Shown: one piece after another, positions 1 through 6,324 of the stretch
Layout: every line of letters starts with the position of its first letter
Numbering within the stretch: the first letter of the stretch is position 1
Assembly: GCA_947499175.1 (NCBI GenBank)
Contig: CANMNU010000015.1
Span: forward strand, 1 to 17,009
Reading direction: 5' to 3'
Length of the DNA stretch: 17,009 nucleotides
From: Alphaproteobacteria bacterium
GTDB lineage: Bacteria > Pseudomonadota > Alphaproteobacteria > Paracaedibacterales > CAITNM01
Program-made: the position numbers and the translations under genes
The notes under the pieces: model-generated
Database searches by the model: none
The model's input: only the letters and a program-made list of their open reading frames with translations
What the model was told of the DNA's origin: nothing

Positions 1-1
1 T

Positions 2-769
2 TTAATTATTTTTGAAAATGCTAAATTTGGAAGAGTAATGGCGATTGATGGTGTAATTCAAACCACTGAGTCTGACGAATTTATCTACCATGAAACACTA
101 ACGCATGTCCCACTATTTGCCCATGGCAATGCTAAGCAGATTCTTATTATAGGTGGAGGAGATGGAGGCATTTTGCGTGAAGTTTTAAAACATCCAGTAC
201 AATCTATCACCATGGTTGAAATTGACAACATTGTAATTGAAATAAGTAAAAAGTATTTTCCCAATCATTCGGCAACAGCGTTTGATGATAAGAGACTTAA
301 CTTAGTTATAGATGACGGCGCAAAATTTGTAAAAACAAGTCAGGAAATTTATGATGTAATCATTGTTGATTCAACTGACCCATTAGGGCCAGATGAAGTT
401 CTTTTCACCCAAGAGTTTTACCAAGATTGCCATCAACATTTGAAACAAGGCGGAATTTTAGTTACACAAAATGGAGTGCCATTTTTACAAAAAGAAGAAT
501 TACAAAACAGCAACCAAAGACTTTCCAAAGTCTTTCAGGATGTCACGTTTTACACAGCAGCTGTTCCAACCTATGCTGGCGGACTTATGACATTAGGTTG
601 GGCCAGTGACGATAAAAACTTAAAACAAACAAACTTAAAGTTGCTAGAAAAAAGATTCAAAAATAGCAACATTAAAACAAAGTATTATACACCTCAGCTT
701 CACCAGGCTAGCTTTGCCTTGCCAGCTTTTATTAAAAAATTTTTGGACGATTGTGCTCTAGAAATATAA
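2..769 (+). CDS. speE: spermidine synthase (polyamine aminopropyltransferase), 5' end missing
   Basis: Transfers the aminopropyl group of decarboxylated S-adenosylmethionine to putrescine, giving spermidine in the cytosol. The frame is open from base 2 and already encodes LIIFENAKFGRVM, which matches the family well inside its N-terminal region. The ATG at 38 is therefore internal, and about 35 codons lie beyond the left edge. The visible 255 residues hold the nucleotide-binding GGGDGG loop (about 51-56), MVEID (about 71-75, the acidic residue binding the donor), and the DSTDPLGP loop (about 123-130) with the catalytic aspartate. After it come QNGVPFLQ, PTYAGG and a C-terminal HQASFALPAF segment. 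The similarity I recall to enterobacterial SpeE runs through to the last residues, so the 3' end is intact. It converges on infB, with 9 bases between the stop codons. A speD-type partner could lie upstream, but it is out of view. Confidence 0.96.
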   Translation, partial: LIIFENAKFGRVMAIDGVIQTTESDEFIYHETLTHVPLFAHGNAKQILIIGGGDGGILREVLKHPVQSITMVEIDNIVIEISKKYFPNHSATAFDDKRLNLVIDDGAKFVKTSQEIYDVIIVDSTDPLGPDEVLFTQEFYQDCHQHLKQGGILVTQNGVPFLQKEELQNSNQRLSKVFQDVTFYTAAVPTYAGGLMTLGWASDDKNLKQTNLKLLEKRFKNSNIKTKYYTPQLHQASFALPAFIKKFLDDCALEI

Positions 770-778
770 ATATTACGA

Positions 779-2263
779 TTATAATTTTCTAGCAATAGAT
801 TCAATTTCAAAACATTCAATAATATCACCTTCGCGAATATCATTGTAATTTTCAAAAGCCATACCGCACTCAAACGATTCTTTAACTTCTTTAACTTCGT
901 CTTTAAATCGCTTTAGTGTTTTCAAAGTACCTTCATGGATAACCACATTTTCACGTAGCAAACGCACCTTAGCTCCACGTTTAACAATACCATCTGTCAC
1001 ATAACAACCTGCCACTTTACCAATGCCAGTAATGTTAAATACACTACGAATTTCTGAGTTACCAAGATATTTTTCTTTTAAGGTTGGTGCCAGCAGTCCG
1101 CTTAATACTGTTTTAATATCATCAATTACATCATAAATAATTGAATAGTAGCGGATATCTAAACCATCCCACTTCGCCAAATCACGAGCCTGAGGATTAG
1201 CACGCACATTAAAGCCGATAATAATACCACCTGAAGCGCTAGCTAAAGTAACGTCACTTTCGTTAATACCACCAACACCACCATGCAAAATACGTGGCGC
1301 TACTTCTGTTCCACTTAGCTTTAATAAGCTAGCACTGATTGCCTCTAGAGAACCTTGAACATCGGCTTTAATAACAACTGGGAATTCCTTAATATCTCCT
1401 GCTGCAATTTGGCTCATGATTGATTCCATTGAACTTTTAACACTAGATTTGGCAAGTAAATCACGCTTACGATGTGTACGTGATTCAGCAATTTCACGAG
1501 CTTTAGCTTCGTTTTCAACCACTAAAAATTCAAGCCCAGCCATTGGAACGCCATTAATACCAAGGACTTCGACAGGCATTGATGGCCCAGCCTCTTTAAT
1601 TGCTTTACCGTGATCGTTAACCATAGCACGCACCTTACCCCATTCAGACCCGGCAACTACGATATCACCAACTTTTAAGGTACCATTTTGCACAAGTAGA
1701 GTTACCACGGTTCCACGACCGCGATCGATCTTAGCTTCAATGACGGCCCCCATGGCTGTACGATTTGGATTTGCTTTTGGCTCAGTAATCTCAGCCTGCA
1801 AAAGAATAATTTCTTCTAATTTTTCAAGGTTAAGATGCTGTTTAGCAGAAACTTCAACGCTTAATACATCACCACCGAACTCTTCCAAAACAATATCGTG
1901 ACTAAGCAATTCACTGCGCACACGTTCTGGGTTCGCACCTGGCTTATCAATTTTGTTAATCGCAACAACAATTGATACACCCGCCGCCTTAGCATGATTA
2001 ATGGCTTCAATGGTTTGTTCCATAATACCATCATCAGCAGCAACAACAAGAACAACAACGTCTGTAACATTTGCTCCACGAGCACGCATCTCACTAAATG
2101 CCGCATGACCTGGTGTGTCAATAAATGTGATTTTTTTACCAGATGCCATGGTTACCTGATAAGCACCAATGTGCTGAGTAATACCACCCGCCTCACCTGA
2201 AACCACATCTGTCTTACGTAATGCATCAAGTAAAGAGGTTTTACCATGATCGACATGTCCCAT
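779..2263 (-). CDS. infB: translation initiation factor IF-2, C-terminal part (GTPase domain onward) of frameshifted infB
   Basis: IF-2 delivers fMet-tRNA to the 30S subunit and promotes GTP-dependent subunit joining. This 494-residue part carries the G domain: G1 GHVDHGKT (2-9), the switch GGITQHIGAY (26-35), DTPGH (49-53), NKID (103-106) and SAK (139-141). The beta-barrel domain, the C1 domain (around VVIKADVQGSLEA) and the C-terminal fMet-tRNA-binding barrel follow, ending ESIARKL. The ATG at 2263 is probably not a true start. It is the residue just before G1, it would remove the first strand of the G domain, and no Shine-Dalgarno sequence precedes it. The same frame upstream, back to about 2307, encodes DTAENLVARAPIVTV, the normal join to the N-terminal part. 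With one base restored, the whole protein is 843 residues. The family identity is certain; whether the break is real is not. Confidence 0.95.
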   Translation of the reverse strand: MGHVDHGKTSLLDALRKTDVVSGEAGGITQHIGAYQVTMASGKKITFIDTPGHAAFSEMRARGANVTDVVVLVVAADDGIMEQTIEAINHAKAAGVSIVVAINKIDKPGANPERVRSELLSHDIVLEEFGGDVLSVEVSAKQHLNLEKLEEIILLQAEITEPKANPNRTAMGAVIEAKIDRGRGTVVTLLVQNGTLKVGDIVVAGSEWGKVRAMVNDHGKAIKEAGPSMPVEVLGINGVPMAGLEFLVVENEAKAREIAESRTHRKRDLLAKSSVKSSMESIMSQIAAGDIKEFPVVIKADVQGSLEAISASLLKLSGTEVAPRILHGGVGGINESDVTLASASGGIIIGFNVRANPQARDLAKWDGLDIRYYSIIYDVIDDIKTVLSGLLAPTLKEKYLGNSEIRSVFNITGIGKVAGCYVTDGIVKRGAKVRLLRENVVIHEGTLKTLKRFKDEVKEVKESFECGMAFENYNDIREGDIIECFEIESIARKL

Positions 2264-2289
2264 TACAGTTACAATAGGTGCACGTGCAA

Positions 2290-3309
2290 CTAAGTTTTCT
2301 GCCGTATCTCAGGACCCTTTAGACCAATTTCAATATCAGAATCTGAAACGCGTTTAGCGGTATGGCCAAATTCGCTACAAATAAGTTCTGCGGTGTCTGC
2401 ATCAATAACTTGGTTGATGGTGACCATCATTCCCAATTTCATTAATGATTTAACAACATCACTTGAGCGAACAGCCATACGGTTAGCAAGCTCACCAACA
2501 GTTAAAGTTTCTGGAATAATCACTTCTCTAACAACCTTAACATCTTGATTTTGTGTCCCATGCATTTGACGCATTTTTTTCTGATTCATTCGCTTCATTG
2601 CCGCAAAAGAACGTGAGCGTTGCTCTTCATCGGCCAAAACACGCGCAAGAGCATTTCTGTCAAGACGACGTGGAGCCTCAACTACCACTTTTTTAGCTGG
2701 CACAACAGGCTTCTTAGGAACTTCAGCACGATAAACCACAGACTTACGTTTAACGGTTACGGTCTCTTCTTCATCTACAAATTCTTCTTTTGGTTTAGCT
2801 GAATGCTTTAAATCAGTTTTATGAGTATGGGGGGTCTTTACCAAATCTCCTGGTGCTGGGAGGGGAGGAACTAAATCAGGAGTAACTACTTCAACATCAC
2901 TTTGTACCACAGCTTCAATAGCAGCTTCTGCTTCATCATCCAAAGACTGTTGAGCGCGCCTTTCTTGTAACCTAGCTTGCACTTCCATTGCAGATTTAAC
3001 TGCTTTCAAACGTGCGTCAAGCTCGCCATGCGTAAGACCACGTAAATTTTCAGGTAAATCAACGTCATGTACCTGTGCACTTGATTTATTATCAACAGGA
3101 CTACCAATTTTTTTACGCTTTACCTCAACTTCAACAGTCTTAGTGCGCCCATGGGTAAAGCTCTGCTGCACATGGCCATCTCCATGGCGCTTCGAGTCCA
3201 GTCGCTTACCTAATCCTAAGGTAAGTGTCTTTTTTTTACCTTCTTGCTCGGTCACCTGAGCTTCTGTGTTCTCGGTCACTTCATTTCCCGTTTGCAACTC
3301 TTGCACCAT
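2290..3309 (-). CDS. infB: translation initiation factor IF-2, N-terminal part of frameshifted infB
   Basis: This is the 5' portion of infB. Residues 1-334 are genuine IF-2, and the last five (IRQKT) are read out of frame before a TAG. Near residues 38-68 is the SFxHGRTK...VEVKRKK signature followed by a basic stretch, typical of alphaproteobacterial IF-2. A low-complexity charged linker follows, rich in E, K and V (about 100-245). The conserved IF2-N fold lies at about 265-330, with TVGELANRMAVRSSDVVKSLMKLG. The start is the ATG 7 bases after the nusA stop, with a TAGGA ribosome-binding site overlapping that stop, so translational coupling to nusA is likely. ylxR, common at this junction in other bacteria, is absent. 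Confidence 0.94.
   Translation of the reverse strand: MVQELQTGNEVTENTEAQVTEQEGKKKTLTLGLGKRLDSKRHGDGHVQQSFTHGRTKTVEVEVKRKKIGSPVDNKSSAQVHDVDLPENLRGLTHGELDARLKAVKSAMEVQARLQERRAQQSLDDEAEAAIEAVVQSDVEVVTPDLVPPLPAPGDLVKTPHTHKTDLKHSAKPKEEFVDEEETVTVKRKSVVYRAEVPKKPVVPAKKVVVEAPRRLDRNALARVLADEEQRSRSFAAMKRMNQKKMRQMHGTQNQDVKVVREVIIPETLTVGELANRMAVRSSDVVKSLMKLGMMVTINQVIDADTAELICSEFGHTAKRVSDSDIEIGLKGPEIRQKT
2305..2311 (-). other. infB: frameshift site in infB (apparent one-base deletion)
   Basis: On the minus strand the sequence reads CCT GAG ATA CGG, giving P-E-I-R and then a stop at 2290-2292. Adding one G after GAG gives CCT GAG GAT ACG GCA, that is P-E-D-T-A-E-N-L-V-A-R, which runs straight into the GTPase domain. 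The change is therefore a loss of one base (a C on the + strand beside 2308), equivalent to a -1 shift. No X-XXY-YYZ slippery heptamer is in phase here and no clear stimulatory hairpin is visible. A sequencing or assembly error, or a recent mutation, is more likely than programmed recoding. Confidence 0.9.
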
Positions 3310-3316
3310 AAATTTC

Positions 3317-4846
3317 CTATTCTTGGTTAAACCAATGCTCGCGTGCTTTCATAATTACAGCATTTGCCGAATCAATATCAATCACGCCAGCACCAACAAT
3401 TTCTTGTAATTCATCCCCAGCCAATTCGCCAAGCTCATCACGGGTTCTAATGGCTTTTTCAGCCACCTTTACTAACATTGAAAGATTTAAACCAATATCA
3501 TACATGTCATCAGCAACACCAAGACTAACACACTTTTCTTTGAGTCTTGCTTGCAGACTATCAAGATAATTTTTTGCACGTGCTTGTAATTCGTTAGCCG
3601 TATCTTCGTCGATACCTTCAATTCTTAAAAATTCATCAACGTCGATAAAGGCAACTTCATCAATAGTTGAAAATCCTTCAGCAATTAACAATTGAGCAAA
3701 CATTTCGTCTATATCCAAAGCTTCAGTAAATAGAAGAGTTCTACTTTCATTTTCTTGGGCACGACGCGTCACATCATCATCTTCTGTAATGATATCAATT
3801 TTCCAACCGGTTAATTGTGAAGCTAAACGCACATTTTGTCCACGACGGCCAATAGCCAAACTGAGCTGATCTTCACCGACAACAACATCAATTCTACGGT
3901 TGTCTTCATCAATTACAACCCTAGAAACTTCAGCCGGAGCTAATGCATTAACCACAAAGGTTGCTGGATTGTTTGTCCAGTTAATAATATCAACTTTTTC
4001 ACCCTGTAGTTCGTTAACCACAATTTGAACTCGGCTACCACGCATACCAACGCAGGAACCAACCGGATCAATATTTGGGTCAGCAGTATAAACCGCCATT
4101 TTTGCACGGCTACCAGGATCACGGGCAATTGCTTTGATTTCAATAATACCATCGTAAATTTCTGGCACCTCTTGGGCAAATAAGCTAGCCATAAACTTGC
4201 TATGGGTACGCGATAAAATGACCATTGGTCCACGCGCTTCAGGTTTAAGGTCATGAATAATTGCACGAACACGATCACCGACACGGTATGTTTCACGCTG
4301 AATTAAATCATCTTTACGCAAAATTCCCTCGGCTTTACCAAGATCAACGATCACGTTACCAAACTCGACACGCTTAACAAGAGCGTTAACCACATCACCA
4401 AGACGATTTTTAAATTCTTCATATTGGCGAGAACGCTCTGCATCTCGGACTTTTTGAAAAATAATCTGCCTGGCACTTTGAGCTGCAATTCTGCCAAACT
4501 CTAAAGGCGGCAGATCTTCTTCTAAAACGTCACCAATATTGGCATCAGGATAATCGACACGAGCAACTTCAAGAGAAACATGGTTGTTTTCGTCTTCAAC
4601 ATCCTCAACAACCATTAAACAGCGTACAGTTTGCACATGACCGCTATGCCTATCTATCGTAACACGAATATCATGGTCCATGCCGTATTTCTGTTTAGCA
4701 CTGCGCTGCATTGCATGTTCCATGGCATCAAATACCTCTTCAGGATCAATACCCTTCTCACGCGCAACCACATCAGCCACTTGGATAAGCTCATGCCTTG
4801 GGTGTTGAATTAAGTTTTCTACAGGCTTTAATTTTTTACTTGCCAT
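3317..4846 (-). CDS. nusA: transcription termination/antitermination factor NusA
   Basis: NusA binds RNA polymerase near the RNA exit channel, modulates pausing and termination, and works in antitermination complexes. The 509 residues follow the family order. An N-terminal polymerase-binding domain (1-145) is followed by an S1 domain (about 150-215, VEFGNVIVDLGKAEGIL). KH1 (about 245-300) has the GSCVGMRGSRVQ loop, and KH2 (about 310-370) has SLAIGRRGQNVRLA. Two C-terminal acidic repeats with helix-hairpin-helix features follow (about 375-435 and 455-507). The length is close to other proteobacterial NusA proteins. The start is supported by an AAAGGA site a few bases upstream. The gene sits between rimP (24-base gap) and infB (7-base gap), the classic translation/transcription operon core. 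Confidence 0.97.
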   Translation of the reverse strand: MASKKLKPVENLIQHPRHELIQVADVVAREKGIDPEEVFDAMEHAMQRSAKQKYGMDHDIRVTIDRHSGHVQTVRCLMVVEDVEDENNHVSLEVARVDYPDANIGDVLEEDLPPLEFGRIAAQSARQIIFQKVRDAERSRQYEEFKNRLGDVVNALVKRVEFGNVIVDLGKAEGILRKDDLIQRETYRVGDRVRAIIHDLKPEARGPMVILSRTHSKFMASLFAQEVPEIYDGIIEIKAIARDPGSRAKMAVYTADPNIDPVGSCVGMRGSRVQIVVNELQGEKVDIINWTNNPATFVVNALAPAEVSRVVIDEDNRRIDVVVGEDQLSLAIGRRGQNVRLASQLTGWKIDIITEDDDVTRRAQENESRTLLFTEALDIDEMFAQLLIAEGFSTIDEVAFIDVDEFLRIEGIDEDTANELQARAKNYLDSLQARLKEKCVSLGVADDMYDIGLNLSMLVKVAEKAIRTRDELGELAGDELQEIVGAGVIDIDSANAVIMKAREHWFNQE

Positions 4847-4870
4847 GACGTTCCTTTAATTAATTCTTCT

Positions 4871-5344
4871 TTAAATTAAGCTCACCAAATGCGCCTGACG
4901 AATATCGCCATAGCGAATGTCGATACGATCTGATCCACTATCAAGAGAATGTTTGAGGCTTAGTGAGACCCCATCATCTGAAGCTGTCTCTAATGTCCCT
5001 CGAAATATCTTACGATTCTCAACAGGCAATATTGTTTTTACCACAATTTCTACGCCAAGGAAACGTTTATAATCTTTAGGGTACATTAAAGGCCTTTCAA
5101 GCCCTGGTGAAGATATTTCCAAAACATAGTGACCTGAAATAGGATCATCTACATTCAAGTGCACAGAAAGAGTCCGGCTAACTATAGCACAGTCTTCTAC
5201 GTTAATTGCCTCTTCGTCTAATCGTTCAATCATAACTTGTAGAGTTTTACGTATCATGCCATTAATTTGCACACGCACAATGCCATACCCCATTGGATTA
5301 ACAATGTCGTCAAATTTAGTGTGAAGTGAATCGGTTAATTGCAT
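4871..5344 (-). CDS. rimP: ribosome maturation factor RimP
   Basis: RimP is a cytosolic assembly factor for the 30S subunit. The 157 residues show the family layout. The N-terminal alpha/beta domain contains the hallmark SSPGLERPL (about 78-86), followed by the PKDYKRFLG segment and a C-terminal SH3-like barrel starting near VKTILPVENRKIFRG. The start is supported by AAGGA, 7 bases before the ATG. The 57-base gap separating it from the recombinase gene upstream is the longest inside this minus-strand block, so an internal promoter is possible. Its position ahead of nusA is the usual one in bacteria and supports the assignment despite modest sequence conservation. Confidence 0.95.
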   Translation of the reverse strand: MQLTDSLHTKFDDIVNPMGYGIVRVQINGMIRKTLQVMIERLDEEAINVEDCAIVSRTLSVHLNVDDPISGHYVLEISSPGLERPLMYPKDYKRFLGVEIVVKTILPVENRKIFRGTLETASDDGVSLSLKHSLDSGSDRIDIRYGDIRQAHLVSLI

Positions 5345-5384
5345 ACAATTGTCCTTGCTTTAACGGTAAGGTAGGTACTTTATG

Positions 5385-5401
5385 GGGCGATTTCAAGTTT
5401 T
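5385..5401 (-). promoter_or_regulatory. possible promoter region start for rimP-nusA-infB (weak)
   Basis: In the 57-base gap before rimP the minus strand has TTGAAA (5391-5396) and, 17 bases later, TACCTT (5368-5373). The -35 match is good and the -10 match is poor. Only the -35 side is marked here. It would allow rimP-nusA-infB to be expressed apart from secA. No hairpin with a T-run was seen after the recombinase stop codon, so read-through from secA is also possible. Confidence 0.25.
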
Positions 5402-6301
5402 TTATTTATTTTTTTTAGCAATTGGATGGTGCTGTTGCACAAGTTGATACACAGACTCTGGAAAAACATGTGTATATATTTGGGTTGTAGCGATGTCACT
5501 ATGACCTAATACTTTTTGAATAGTCAAAAGGTCTGACCCGCCTTGCAAAAGATGCGTAGCAAAGCTGTGCCTAAACACATGCGGAGAAATTATAGTCGGG
5601 TCCATACCAAATTCTATAGCTGTATTTTTGATTAATTGTCCAACTCGCTGACGAGTAAGGCACCCCTCTTTGCTACGTGAAGCAAATAAAAAGTGTGCGC
5701 TTTTTACGCCACTTACAAAAAATTCTCGAACTTTTACATAAGAACGTAATGATTCAATGCAAGTGTCATTAAGTGGCACCAAACGTTCTTTGTTACCTTT
5801 GCCTTTGGCTAAAATCATTGGATTATTAGTACCAATGCCCATAATACAATTTAAAGGTAACTTGATTAACTCACTAACCCTAAGACCTGATGCATACAGC
5901 AATTCTAAAATAGTTCTAACCCGAATATTTGCAGGATCCTTAGCATTTTTTAAAAAATCAAGAAAATTGACCATTTGTGATGTTTCAAGCACTTTTGGCA
6001 AAGAGCGTGGTGTCTTTGCGGTTTTGGTGTGCAAGCAAGGATTTGTGGTAATTAAATTTTCATTAAAAAGGTAAAGATAAAATTGTTTAAGAGACGATAT
6101 GCGTCGATTAACCGTGCTGACTTTAAATTCTTGCCCAAACAAAAATTGAATATATTGTTTTATGTCGTTAGCGATAACTTCAGAGAATGGTTTCTTAACC
6201 CATTTTTGAAAATGGTTAATATCACGCTGGTAAGCCTCTAAGGTGTTTGAAGAGGCGTTACGATCAGCTATAAGAGATTCAACAAACAACTCAACTTGCA
6301 T
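5402..6301 (-). CDS. xerD: site-specific tyrosine recombinase, XerD type
   Basis: Catalyses strand exchange at dif sites to resolve chromosome dimers, normally with XerC and under FtsK control. The 299 residues comprise an N-terminal SAM-like core-binding domain (about 1-90, SSNTLEAYQRDINHF) and a catalytic domain (about 105-290). All expected catalytic residues are visible: R141 in SGLRVSEL, K168 in GKGNKER, H241 and R244 in HVFRHSFATHLL, H267 in LGHSDI, and the nucleophile Y276 in TQIYTHV. The length fits the XerC/XerD family, and no phage or integron signs surround it. I favour XerD over XerC from the HVFRHSFATHLLQGG and TQIYTHV forms, but the two paralogs are hard to separate by eye. It starts 23 bases after secA, without a clear Shine-Dalgarno sequence, and is probably co-transcribed with secA. 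Confidence 0.88.
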   Translation of the reverse strand: MQVELFVESLIADRNASSNTLEAYQRDINHFQKWVKKPFSEVIANDIKQYIQFLFGQEFKVSTVNRRISSLKQFYLYLFNENLITTNPCLHTKTAKTPRSLPKVLETSQMVNFLDFLKNAKDPANIRVRTILELLYASGLRVSELIKLPLNCIMGIGTNNPMILAKGKGNKERLVPLNDTCIESLRSYVKVREFFVSGVKSAHFLFASRSKEGCLTRQRVGQLIKNTAIEFGMDPTIISPHVFRHSFATHLLQGGSDLLTIQKVLGHSDIATTQIYTHVFPESVYQLVQQHHPIAKKNK

Positions 6302-6324
6302 AATCTAAAGCAATCTGTTTGACT

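Noticed and set aside
758..792. Possible two-way terminator between speE and infB (CTAGAAA / TTTCTAG)
   Set aside because: The stem is only 7 AT-rich pairs with a 21-base loop, and no T-run follows on either strand.
2279..2288. Perfect 10-base palindrome TGCACGTGCA beside the infB frameshift
   Set aside because: It encodes ordinary IF-2 residues in the restored frame, and palindromes of this length occur by chance. No evidence of a binding site.
2261..2310. Programmed -1 frameshifting or independent initiation of a short IF-2
   Set aside because: No in-phase slippery heptamer, no clear stimulatory structure, and no ribosome-binding site before the ATG at 2263.
5402..6301. Recombinase as a phage or integron integrase marking a mobile element
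   Set aside because: Length and motifs fit housekeeping Xer proteins. Neighbours are core genes, and no attachment-site repeats or tRNA were seen.
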